This document shows positions 1 to 5,947 of a stretch of 20,031 nucleotides of DNA, piece by piece. The notes beneath the pieces were generated by a model, which was not told the origin of the DNA, searched no databases, and was given only the letters and a program-made list of their open reading frames with translations. The stretch is from Eubacterium sp. (GTDB lineage Bacteria; Bacillota; Clostridia; Oscillospirales; Acutalibacteraceae), in assembly GCA_029052085.1 (NCBI GenBank), contig JAIDJS010000318.1:1-20031 (forward strand). The letters run 5' to 3'. Numbering within the stretch: position 1 is the first letter of the stretch; each line of letters starts with the position of its first letter. A program made the position numbers and the translations under genes.

Positions 1-107
1 GCAGTAGTGGTGATGACGCTCGAATCGGCAGTAGTGGTTATTACGCTCGAATCGGCAGTAGTGGTAATTACGCTCGAATTGGCAGTAGTGGTAAACATTC
101 TGTTATT
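1..107 (+). repeat. 27-bp in-frame tandem repeat
   Basis: Units start at about position 0 (cut by the window edge), 27, 54 and 81. Each begins GGCAGTAGTGGT and most end TACGCTCGAAT(C/T). The 27-bp period equals nine codons. The array encodes the solenoid-like part of the overlapping protein and probably continues to the left. Confidence 0.85.
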
Positions 108-302
108 TGTTGTGCCGGACATAATTGTGCAGTTAAAGCAAAAAAAGGTAGCTGGATAACTCTTTCCGAATGGGAATGGAATAAAGAGGAAAATGCAAAT
201 ATTCCTGTATGTGTAAAATCTGTTCAAGTAGATGGTGAAATTATCAAAGAAGATACCTTTTATAAACTTGAAAACGGTGAGTTTGTGGAGGTTGCAGAAT
301 GA
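1..302 (+). CDS. C-terminal end of a 9-residue-repeat phage protein (5' end outside window)
   Basis: The reading frame runs in from the left edge (first complete codon at position 3) and stops at TGA 300-302, giving about 99 visible residues. The first part is a 9-residue repeat of the type SSGxxARIG (three units, then a diverged fourth, SSGKHSVIC). The rest is a non-repeated tail containing KKGSWITLSEWEW and ending in KLENGEFVEVAE. Regular short repeats followed by this tail resemble proteins I know from clostridial phages (DUF7666-like); the repeats probably form a beta-solenoid, which is inference. Biochemical function is unknown. It overlaps the next start codon by 3 bases (ATG at 299), so translation is probably coupled. 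Confidence 0.75.
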   Translation, partial: SSGDDARIGSSGYYARIGSSGNYARIGSSGKHSVICCAGHNCAVKAKKGSWITLSEWEWNKEENANIPVCVKSVQVDGEIIKEDTFYKLENGEFVEVAE

Positions 303-664
303 GTGAATGCAGATGTGCGTATTGCGGCGATGAAGCGGAATATGACGAGCTTGAATACGGCTGGTGCAGTGAATGTATAGATCATGTTACCACTGACACA
401 GAACTGATGCTTCAGTACATAGAAGACCACAGCAGCGGCTTTCTGAAGCCGACACTTGAGCATGAGTTCTTCGTCGACTACTGCTACAGTGCAGAGGACA
501 AGAGGAAAAGCACGGATTTAATGCTGCTTTGCAAATACAAGGTGCTTGAAGATATTAAGCTTAACGCAAACGGCAGACGGGAGCTTCTTTCGGAATTCGT
601 TAAAAATGATTTGTCACATTATCTTGATTGGGTTGAGAAAAAGCAGGAGGTAAAGCAATGTTAA
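299..664 (+). CDS. Small Cys-rich phage protein with N-terminal zinc-ribbon-like motif
   Basis: This 121-residue protein begins MSECRCAYCGDEAEYD and has a second pair at WCSEC, so cysteines 4, 6, 9, 23 and 26 could bind one zinc ion. The remainder is acidic and probably helical, with no motif I can assign. It overlaps the previous stop codon, and its own stop (662-664) overlaps the next ATG (658), as in a tightly packed early operon just ahead of the recombination genes. The function is not recognised; a small DNA- or protein-binding adaptor would be a guess. Confidence 0.7.
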   Translation: MSECRCAYCGDEAEYDELEYGWCSECIDHVTTDTELMLQYIEDHSSGFLKPTLEHEFFVDYCYSAEDKRKSTDLMLLCKYKVLEDIKLNANGRRELLSEFVKNDLSHYLDWVEKKQEVKQC

Positions 665-888
665 AGGATTTTCCGAACGGCGTAAAACGGTTCAGCAAAG
701 GGCATGCAGTGGTTGATATTTTCTTTCCTGAAGGGAAGGAAACCTGTCAGTATTGCAGATTCTGTTATGCAGAAAAGGAGCTTGAACGCTTTCGCTGCAG
801 AATAACCCCTACGCATCAGATTATAGCAAATCCGTTTGTTGAAAGGGCAGCCTTCTGCCCGATTGTTGAAATAGAAAGGAAAGGATAA
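658..888 (+). CDS. Small Cys-rich hypothetical phage protein
   Basis: This 76-residue protein has a CQYCRFC cluster around residues 30-36 and further cysteines near FRCRIT and FCPIVE, which suggests a small zinc-binding fold. The start overlaps the preceding gene by 7 bases, and AGGAGG-like bases (GCAGGAGG) lie just upstream of the ATG. It sits directly before the Sak4-like ATPase gene, a place where clostridial phages often carry a short cysteine-rich gene. The function is not recognised. Confidence 0.7.
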   Translation: MLKDFPNGVKRFSKGHAVVDIFFPEGKETCQYCRFCYAEKELERFRCRITPTHQIIANPFVERAAFCPIVEIERKG

Positions 889-893
889 TTAAA

Positions 894-1499
894 ATGGGAA
901 TTCCGGTATTAATTATGGGTGAAAGCGGTTCAGGCAAATCCGCAAGCCTAAGAAATTTTGAGCCTGATGAAATAGGCATACTTAATGTTGCATCAAAGCC
1001 GTTGCCGTTTCGCAGAAAGCTTACCAAACTTGATAATGCAACATACAAGCAGATTGATAAGGCCTTACAAAAGGCTGAATTCAAAGCCTATGCAATTGAT
1101 GACAGCCAATACCTTATGGCATTTGAAATGTTCAACAGAGCCAAGGAGGTAGGCTATACAAAGTTTACAGACTGTGCAAAGCAGTTTTATGATCTGATTC
1201 AGCTTGTTATCAGAGACACGCCTGAGGATTGTATTGTATATTTTCTGCACCATATTGAACGAACAGAAAGCGGCAATATCAAAGCTAAAACACAAGGCAA
1301 AATGCTTGATAATCAGCTTACGCTGGAGGGTTTGTTCAGTATCGTTCTGCTATGTGAAACAGATGGCAAAACACATAAGTTTGTAACGCAGTCAGACGGC
1401 TTTACAACGGCAAAATCGCCGATGGAAATGTTTGATTTTGAGATAGACAACGATCTGAAATTCGTTGATACAAAAATAAGAGAATATTATGAATTTTAA
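894..1499 (+). CDS. Sak4-like RecA-fold ATPase (phage recombination)
   Basis: This 201-residue P-loop ATPase has Walker A GESGSGKS at residues 9-16 and a Walker B-like strand AYAIDDSQY at 65-73. Size, motif spacing and context match the short RecA-core proteins called Sak4, which cooperate with a single-strand-binding protein in phage homologous recombination. That role is family knowledge, not something the sequence proves. The ATG follows a purine-rich GGAAAGGA site. The next gene, 14 bases downstream, encodes a DUF669 single-strand-binding-like protein, and the one after it an ERCC4-type nuclease, so the three form a plausible recombination cassette acting on phage DNA in the cytoplasm. 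Confidence 0.85.
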   Translation: MGIPVLIMGESGSGKSASLRNFEPDEIGILNVASKPLPFRRKLTKLDNATYKQIDKALQKAEFKAYAIDDSQYLMAFEMFNRAKEVGYTKFTDCAKQFYDLIQLVIRDTPEDCIVYFLHHIERTESGNIKAKTQGKMLDNQLTLEGLFSIVLLCETDGKTHKFVTQSDGFTTAKSPMEMFDFEIDNDLKFVDTKIREYYEF

Positions 1500-1513
1500 A
1501 GGAGATTAACACT

Positions 1514-2047
1514 ATGAAAAATATTGATTGGACAAACGTTGAAGCAGCAGAAAGCTTTAAAAAAATAGAGGCAGGCGGTTATGTCTGCGGTATTACAGCA
1601 GTCGAAGATAACGAACAGAAAGAATATCTTAAGCTTGAATTTGACATTATTGAGGGCGACCTCAAGGGATATTACAGAGATTTATATGATCGTAAAGGCT
1701 TCTGGGGCGGAAGCTTTATCAGATCATATAAAGAAAGCGCCCGAGGCTTCTTTAAAAAATTTCTTAATGCAGTTGAAGCATCAAATCCGAATTATAAGTT
1801 CGATAATGACGAGAAGAAACTCAGAGGCAAAACAATCGGTCTTGTTCTTAGCTATGAGGAATATGTAGGTAATAACGGCGAGGTCAAGGAACGCATATAT
1901 GTTGCTGATATTTTATCTCTTGATGATATCAGAGCAGGGAATTTTACTGTTCCGAAGTTCAAAGCGCTTATACCGTCAAATGATAATGCTTCAGGCAGCT
2001 TTGAGGAAATCTCGGACGATGATGACGATGATTTGCCGTGGAACTAA
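1514..2047 (+). CDS. DUF669 family single-stranded-DNA-binding-like protein
   Basis: The 177-residue protein starts MKNIDWTNVEAAESFKKIEAGGY, the usual opening of DUF669 proteins, and continues with strand-rich sequence (KLEFDIIEGDLKGYYRDLY, ERIYVADILS). It ends in six aspartates followed by LPWN. This acidic tip copies the layout of bacterial SSB tails (acidic run plus a hydrophobic/proline end), which recruit partner proteins, so an SSB role next to Sak4 is well supported by motif and context. The ATG has a strong AAGGAGAT site. The stop is 3 bases before the next start, so the genes are coupled. Confidence 0.85.
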   Translation: MKNIDWTNVEAAESFKKIEAGGYVCGITAVEDNEQKEYLKLEFDIIEGDLKGYYRDLYDRKGFWGGSFIRSYKESARGFFKKFLNAVEASNPNYKFDNDEKKLRGKTIGLVLSYEEYVGNNGEVKERIYVADILSLDDIRAGNFTVPKFKALIPSNDNASGSFEEISDDDDDDLPWN

Positions 2048-2050
2048 GCA

Positions 2051-2692
2051 ATGAAACAGTATTATACAAAAAAGCAGTATGAAGAATTGCTTTCAAATAT
2101 GGTTATTCTGTGCCAGACGAACGAACAGGTAAATGCACATATTCTTGATTTCTTTGATGAGCAGGGTATCCATTACAGGCAAAAGGCAATAGGCGAGGGT
2201 GATTACGGCTTTATGATTAAAGCCTGCCCTCAGCTTGGCTTTCCTGTTGATACATATTTTACCGATGAGTTGTTTATTGAACGAAAAAACAGCCTTGAGG
2301 AGCTTGCACATTCCTTGTACGGAAACAAGAAAACAGAGCCGTTTGTCAACGAGGTTATCAGAAAGCTGAAACAGGACAAGCCTGTTGGCTTCAAAAAGGA
2401 TATAGAGCGGCTGAAAAAGGAGTTTTCAATCTATGATGATGCTTTTCTCAGAGAGCTTAAAAGAGCCCGAAATAAGCCGCACAAGTACCTTTTAGTGGAA
2501 CAGCCCGATGGCTGGGAAGGGATACTCTCTCATAATTATCCGAATAACTATTCAGAAAAAGCATTTTGGAGTATGCTGCATAAAATCGAGATTGAATATG
2601 ATCTGAAAATTAAGTTTTTATCAAAGCAGAATATGGGCAAAGAGATATATACAATCTGCCGATTTGTGTTGGGACAGTATGTGTTGAGGTGA
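2051..2692 (+). CDS. ERCC4-domain (XPF-like) phage nuclease with altered N-terminal motif
   Basis: The 213-residue protein carries an ERCC4-type nuclease core: GDY at residues 50-52 and ERKNS at 77-81, followed by LEEL. These correspond to the GDY and ERKxxxD metal-binding motifs of XPF/Mus81 nucleases. The first motif, normally DxRE, reads C-Q-T-N-E (residues 21-25), so the usual Asp and Arg are Gln and Asn, and the Asp of ERKxxxD is Glu83. The likely role is cutting branched or flapped DNA during phage recombination or replication, but activity is uncertain given these changes. It ends the recombination operon, 18 bases before a convergent - strand gene, with a shared hairpin between them. 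Confidence 0.75.
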   Translation: MKQYYTKKQYEELLSNMVILCQTNEQVNAHILDFFDEQGIHYRQKAIGEGDYGFMIKACPQLGFPVDTYFTDELFIERKNSLEELAHSLYGNKKTEPFVNEVIRKLKQDKPVGFKKDIERLKKEFSIYDDAFLRELKRARNKPHKYLLVEQPDGWEGILSHNYPNNYSEKAFWSMLHKIEIEYDLKIKFLSKQNMGKEIYTICRFVLGQYVLR

Positions 2693-2693
2693 A

Positions 2694-2720
2694 TAAAAAA
2701 AGCAGACTGTCAAGTCTGCT
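2694..2720 (-). terminator. Rho-independent terminator of the - strand regulator gene
   Basis: Arms AGCAGACT (2701-2708) and AGTCTGCT (2713-2720) pair perfectly around a 4-base loop. Reading the - strand, the stem is followed by a run of T (the AAAAAAA at 2697-2703 on the + strand overlaps the stem base). It overlaps the regulator stop codon (2710-2712). On the + strand no strong T run follows, so stopping of the convergent nuclease transcript would be weaker. Confidence 0.75.
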
Positions 2721-2922
2721 CTTCATTATTTGAGTCTTTTATGTATTTGTCATTACAGCTTTTTACATATTCTTTCAGAATGGTGTTTGCAGTTTTTCCT
2801 TGAGAAGCAGCATATTCCTTAAATAATTCCGCTTCATTGCGATATAGCTTACAACCTATTGTAATCATATTTGTTTTATCCCATTTTCGATTTGCTTTCT
2901 TTTGGGCATCAGTTACTGACAT
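2710..2922 (-). CDS. Ribbon-helix-helix (Arc-like) putative transcriptional regulator
   Basis: The 70-residue basic protein MSVTDAQKKANRKWDK.. has the layout of a ribbon-helix-helix domain: a beta strand near MITIGCKLY (residues 19-27), a helix over RNEAELFKEYAASQG and a second over TANTILKEYVKSC. It has its own AGGAGG site (2929-2934 on the + strand) and a TATAAT at 2957-2962 read on the - strand. It is the only - strand gene and is divergent from the replication operon. Three copies of a GTTAAC-centred motif lie in the intergenic region, one close to its own -35 position. It is therefore a good candidate for a repressor of both promoters; the protein-site pairing is inferred, not shown. Confidence 0.75.
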   Translation of the reverse strand: MSVTDAQKKANRKWDKTNMITIGCKLYRNEAELFKEYAASQGKTANTILKEYVKSCNDKYIKDSNNEEQT

Positions 2923-2956
2923 ATAAAACCTCCTTATAAAATAATTCGTTATTTAT

Positions 2957-2962
2957 ATTATA
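2957..2962 (-). promoter_or_regulatory. -10 element of the regulator promoter
   Basis: The - strand reads TATAAT here, 35 bases upstream of the regulator ATG. The expected -35 region falls on TGTTAA, inside the first GTTAACAGT copy (2979-2987). The -35 match is poor, but the overlap suggests autoregulation. Confidence 0.5.
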
Positions 2963-2978
2963 TCATAATTAAAAATGG

Positions 2979-3054
2979 GTTAACAGTGTAAAAATGCACA
3001 AAAATATACTGTTAACTTTGTTGGATGTGTCAATTGAAATATACTGTTAACAGT
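2979..3054. promoter_or_regulatory. Three operator-like copies of the palindrome ACTGTTAACAGT
   Basis: Copy 1 is GTTAACAGT at 2979-2987, copy 2 is ACTGTTAAC at 3008-3016, and copy 3 is the complete 12-bp palindrome ACTGTTAACAGT at 3043-3054. Copies 2 and 3 share the longer string ATATACTGTTAAC. Copy 3 lies wholly within the spacer of the + strand promoter, and copy 1 overlaps the likely - strand -35. Such an arrangement is typical of repressor operators controlling divergent promoters. Confidence 0.65.
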
Positions 3055-3062
3055 GTTATACT
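3034..3062 (+). promoter_or_regulatory. Sigma-A-type promoter for the replication operon
   Basis: TTGAAA (3034-3039) and TATACT (3057-3062) are separated by exactly 17 bases. The spacer contains the complete palindrome ACTGTTAACAGT, so a bound repressor would directly block RNA polymerase. Transcription would begin near 3069. Confidence 0.7.
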
Positions 3063-3075
3063 TTGATTGTAAGGC

Positions 3076-3089
3076 AGAGGGAAACCTCT
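3076..3089 (+). other. 5' leader hairpin with GAAA tetraloop
   Basis: AGAGG, loop GAAA, CCTCT form a 5-bp stem with a GNRA loop within about 10 bases of the predicted transcript start. It buries the only GAGG in front of the ATG at 3091, which favours the ATG at 3109 as the real start of the leader gene. It may also protect the mRNA 5' end. Confidence 0.4.
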
Positions 3090-3108
3090 TATGAAAGGAA
3101 GTGAGGAA

Positions 3109-3234
3109 ATGACAGAAGGTATGACAAATGCAGAATTCAATGCTTTTCTTGAAACTTTAGCACAGCTTGTTGAGAGCAAGGCGAAAAGTATTGAAGATGC
3201 TTCTGAAATAATCAGAGAAGCAAAAACAAAATAA
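3109..3234 (+). CDS. 41-residue early phage protein, first gene of the replication operon
   Basis: The peptide MTEGMTNAEFNAFLETLAQL.. ending in IIREAKTK is acidic-amphipathic and mostly helical. An in-frame ATG at 3091 would add six residues, but its only possible ribosome site is inside a hairpin, whereas ATG 3109 is preceded by AAAGGAAGTGAGG. It is the first gene after the repressible promoter. Similar very short proteins containing an NAEFNAFLE-like start occur in clostridial phages, to my recollection. The function is unknown; a small partner or antirepressor-like role would be speculation. Confidence 0.6.
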   Translation: MTEGMTNAEFNAFLETLAQLVESKAKSIEDASEIIREAKTK

Positions 3235-3240
3235 AAAATA

Positions 3241-3316
3241 GTGAGTAGCTCACACAAACACACTACTCACTAAACACACCAAAAGGCGAGCGGAAAGTCT
3301 TACTTCCACCGCCTTT
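3241..3316 (+). other. Structured 128-bp intergenic leader with competing hairpins
   Basis: GTGAGTAG (3241-3248) can pair with CTACTCAC (3263-3270), but the same GTGAG can instead pair with CTCAC at 3249-3253, so the two stems exclude each other. A second hairpin pairs AAAGGCG (3282-3288) with CGCCTTT (3310-3316), with inner pairing of GGAA..AGT to ACTTCC. No clear T run follows on the + strand, so this is not a plain terminator; attenuation or mRNA processing is possible. No gene is seen between 3235 and 3362. Confidence 0.4.
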
Positions 3317-3362
3317 GATTATAACACAGTAAAGCAGAATAATCAATAAGGAGATTTTTATA

Positions 3363-3647
3363 ATGGCAAAAAAGAATAATGACATAACAAAGCTTAACCG
3401 CATAAGTGATAACATACTTGAATTAAGTTTATTTGCTGATAGGGCTAAATTTATGCTTTGCTCATTACTAAATGATGCAGACGAAAGCAAAGAGGATTGC
3501 TGGATATTATTTAACTTTCCTAACATAGTAACTATGGCTAATATAGCATTAGATTATATGTGTCAAGTCGATAAGTCTATATCAGAAATTGAAACCCAAT
3601 TAAATACTTACATAGACAAACTTAAGGGGGCAATAAACAATGAGTAA
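3363..3647 (+). CDS. Hypothetical phage protein
   Basis: This 94-residue protein begins MAKKNNDITKLNRISDNILE and appears largely alpha-helical, with a hydrophobic central helix (IVTMANIALDYMCQV) and a charged C-terminus. The ATG has a good AAGGAG site about 8 bases upstream. It overlaps the next gene by 8 bases. I do not recognise a family. Its place, between the control region and the initiator, suggests an early function such as replication or host control. Confidence 0.65.
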   Translation: MAKKNNDITKLNRISDNILELSLFADRAKFMLCSLLNDADESKEDCWILFNFPNIVTMANIALDYMCQVDKSISEIETQLNTYIDKLKGAINNE

Positions 3648-3822
3648 TGAAAAAATAATCAAAGCTACTGAGTTTTTAGATAAAGCTATGAATTTAACCG
3701 ACAAGCAGTTTGAAAAATTCTGCGACAAAATGCAGAAAGAATTTAAAGACGCATCAACAGAGAAATATACAACAATATTGCATATAATCTGCTCACTTGA
3801 TGTATTAAGAAAGCAGGGATGA
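3640..3822 (+). CDS. Hypothetical small helical phage protein
   Basis: The 60-residue protein MSNEKIIKATEFLDKAMNLT.. is charged and helical with no cysteine pairs and no transmembrane segment. An AAGGGGG ribosome site lies just before the ATG, inside the end of the preceding gene, and its stop is 3 bases before the initiator gene start. I do not recognise a family. Confidence 0.6.
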   Translation: MSNEKIIKATEFLDKAMNLTDKQFEKFCDKMQKEFKDASTEKYTTILHIICSLDVLRKQG

Positions 3823-3825
3823 TTT

Positions 3826-4530
3826 ATGCAAGGTTGGATTACTATTCATAGAAAAATGACTGATTGGCAATGGTATGATGATGTTGTTGTTAAAGCAGTG
3901 TTTTTGGATTTATTGCTTTTTGCTAATCATAAAGACAATATGTGGCACGATAAGCTGATAAAAAAGGGCTCTTTGGTAACCTCTGTAAACAAGATTTCAG
4001 AGCGAAATAAGCTCTCGGTTCAGCAGGTTAAAACAGCTTTAAAAAAACTTGAAAAAACAGGTGAGATTAACAAACAAACAACAAACAAATATACACTTGT
4101 AACCATATGTAATTATGCCAAATATCAGGATATTGACAATGACGAAATATTTGTTTATCAACAATCAAATAACAATCAAATAACAAACAATCAACAATCA
4201 GGTAACAATCAAATAACAACAAACAACAATGATAACAATGATAACAATGTAAACAATGACAAACAAAATATATATAGTTCGGTTGTGGCGTATCTGAACG
4301 AAAAAACAGGCTCAAATTACAAGGCTAATACGCCAAAAACAAGGTCATTGATTGATGCACGGTGTAATGAAGGCTTTGTTCTGAAGGATTTTCAGAAAGT
4401 AATTGATAATAAAATTGCTGATTGGAAAGTAACTGAATACGAAAAATATTTAAGACCTGAAACATTATTCAGCAATAAGTTTGAAGGTTATTTGAATCAG
4501 AAGCAAAAGAAAAGGAGGGTGCAGTATTAA
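3826..4530 (+). CDS. Phage replication initiator (winged-helix N-terminus, conserved phage C-terminal domain)
   Basis: This is a 234-residue protein. Residues 1-100 start with MQGWITIHRKMTDWQWYDD and include a winged-helix segment (ISERNKLSVQQVKTALKKLE), as in replisome organiser/DnaD-like proteins. Residues about 105-148 form an N/Q/D-rich linker. Residues about 150-225 (VVAYLNEKTGSNYKAN.. to ..ETLFSNKFEGYLNQ) match the conserved C-terminal domain of many Firmicutes phage initiators (the Phg_2220_C type). It should bind the phage origin and bring in the helicase with the loader encoded next, 4 bases downstream. The linker is encoded by short direct repeats that look like an origin placed inside the initiator gene, as in lambda O. 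Confidence 0.85.
   Translation: MQGWITIHRKMTDWQWYDDVVVKAVFLDLLLFANHKDNMWHDKLIKKGSLVTSVNKISERNKLSVQQVKTALKKLEKTGEINKQTTNKYTLVTICNYAKYQDIDNDEIFVYQQSNNNQITNNQQSGNNQITTNNNDNNDNNVNNDKQNIYSSVVAYLNEKTGSNYKANTPKTRSLIDARCNEGFVLKDFQKVIDNKIADWKVTEYEKYLRPETLFSNKFEGYLNQKQKKRRVQY
4170..4260 (+). repeat. Iteron-like repeats, candidate replication origin inside the initiator gene
   Basis: TAACAATCAAATAACAA occurs identically at 4170-4186 and 4203-4219 (33 bases apart). These are followed by four tandem 9-bp units at 4225-4260: AACAATGAT twice, AACAATGTA and AACAATGAC. The strand is strongly purine/AC biased with very few G, and AT-rich sequence (AAAATATATATAG) follows at 4265-4277. Repeat array plus adjacent AT-rich stretch within an initiator gene is the classic phage origin layout. 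Low-complexity coding sequence is the alternative. Confidence 0.5.
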
Positions 4531-4533
4531 GCT

Positions 4534-5451
4534 ATGAGTATGTTTGATGATGTAATGCGCCGTGCGATGGCAAGGCAAAATTCAGAATACGGTGTATATA
4601 ATGATGGTGATTTTTATAAAGATATTTACGGCTACAGTATGCTGCACTGTAAGCAATGCAAGGAGCAAAAGCAAACGCTTATATTTCGCTCTCTCTATTC
4701 GTATGAAGAACAACTGCAGCTTGAAGAGAATTATGCCATAAATCATCAGACGCTTTCTGCTGAAGAGGTACATAATGCGGTTATGAATCTTGTTCCCCCA
4801 AAAAACAAAAGAATTGATTTGGGCTTAGTCGGTGTTCCCTGTAAATGTCAAAGAGATTATCACAAAGGTCTGGCAAAAGCCGAAAAGGATAAAGACAGAC
4901 AAGCTGCAATCAGAAAAAATCAGATAGAATGTTTTCCAGTTCCAAAAATGCGTACAGAAACATTTGATAAGTACAAAGAAAATAAGCATATAAGAACGGC
5001 GAAGGAATATGAAAAGAAATTTGCTGAAATGTATGCTAATGGTAAAGGTCTTGTTTTGTGTGGAAAAGCCGGAGCGGGAAAAACTATTGCAGCAATATGT
5101 TTAGCGAATGCTTTATTGCAAAGAGAGTTTAAAGTGTTGTTCAAAATGCAACAGGAAATTGCTTTTTGTGATATTAATGAGCGTTTTGAAATGATGGAAA
5201 CACTTATAAGCTGTTCAATCTTGATTATTGATGATCTTAATCTTGAAACCTGCAAAGAATATGGAAATGAACTCTTGTTTTATATAATTGATGGTAGAGT
5301 AAAAAGAGGCAAACCTACCATCATAACAACTAATCATACTAAAGAAGCTATAATGGATGCTTCAGATGTTGATAATAGATTATTTTCAAGAATAGTAGAA
5401 AGTTCCTATATTGTTGAAGATAGTAAAAATGATTACAGAAGAAAGGCTTGA
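4534..5451 (+). CDS. DnaC/DnaI-like AAA+ helicase loader
   Basis: This 305-residue protein has Walker A GKAGAGKT at residues 177-184, Walker B ILIIDDLN at 229-236, a sensor-1-like TTN at 265-267 and an arginine-finger candidate R286 (NRLFSRI). That is the AAA+ order of DnaC-family loaders. The N-terminal 130 residues carry possible zinc ligands CKQC (39-42) and CKC (103-105). The protein probably loads the host or phage replicative helicase at the origin selected by the preceding initiator. An excellent GGAGGGTG ribosome site precedes the ATG, which lies 4 bases after the initiator stop. No helicase gene follows, so the host helicase may be used. Confidence 0.85.
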   Translation: MSMFDDVMRRAMARQNSEYGVYNDGDFYKDIYGYSMLHCKQCKEQKQTLIFRSLYSYEEQLQLEENYAINHQTLSAEEVHNAVMNLVPPKNKRIDLGLVGVPCKCQRDYHKGLAKAEKDKDRQAAIRKNQIECFPVPKMRTETFDKYKENKHIRTAKEYEKKFAEMYANGKGLVLCGKAGAGKTIAAICLANALLQREFKVLFKMQQEIAFCDINERFEMMETLISCSILIIDDLNLETCKEYGNELLFYIIDGRVKRGKPTIITTNHTKEAIMDASDVDNRLFSRIVESSYIVEDSKNDYRRKA

Positions 5452-5455
5452 TTAT

Positions 5456-5947
5456 ATGAATTGTAAAGAAAGATTAACAATCAAATATGACGGAGCTTTT
5501 GTTCCGAAAGAATGCTGCACTATCGACAGAAATGGTAAAGCAATTAATTGTGATAGTTGTGAAGAGGTATGCGACAATATATATGACGATTGTGAAGGTT
5601 GCCCCATTCAAAAGTGTTTTGACAGGCTTGGCGAGCTTGAGGACAAACTCGAAAACGGCACTTTGATTGAACTGCCTTATAAAACAGGAGATACAGTTTA
5701 TGTTTTGGAATATGAAGGCTTCGCAGCCGTTGATTATGCGGGATATATTTTTATTATGGCAAACAACGATTTTGCATTTTTATCTCCAATAATCAATGGC
5801 GAAAGTAACCCTGTTGAAATTTGTAATGAATTTTATCAAAGAAGTCTTGATTATCGAAATAATAGTGGAATCATTGTGCCTATTGCTGAAATCTTTACAA
5901 AAGAAGAAGCCGAAGCAAGGCTGGAGGAGTTGCAGGATGGAAACTAA
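5456..5947 (+). CDS. Cys-rich phage accessory protein
   Basis: I choose ATG 5456, 5 bases after the loader stop and preceded by AGAAAGG; a longer frame from 5411 lies inside the loader gene. The 163 residues open MNCKERLTIKYDGAFVPKECC and have a cysteine cluster (CDSCEEVC.., CEGCPIQKC) near residues 32-54, typical of a family of small phage proteins with this N-terminus. The middle (YKTGDTVYVLEYEGF) looks like a beta-rich domain, and the end is helical and acidic. The role is unknown. It overlaps the next start codon by 11 bases. Confidence 0.75.
   Translation: MNCKERLTIKYDGAFVPKECCTIDRNGKAINCDSCEEVCDNIYDDCEGCPIQKCFDRLGELEDKLENGTLIELPYKTGDTVYVLEYEGFAAVDYAGYIFIMANNDFAFLSPIINGESNPVEICNEFYQRSLDYRNNSGIIVPIAEIFTKEEAEARLEELQDGN

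Noticed and set aside
1..107. CRISPR array
   Set aside because: The repeats are contiguous, 27 bp, in frame and lack unique spacers; they encode a protein repeat.
5411..5455. Upstream extension of the Cys-rich gene to ATG 5411
   Set aside because: It lies inside the helicase loader gene with no ribosome site; ATG 5456 has AGAAAGG and sits just after the loader stop.
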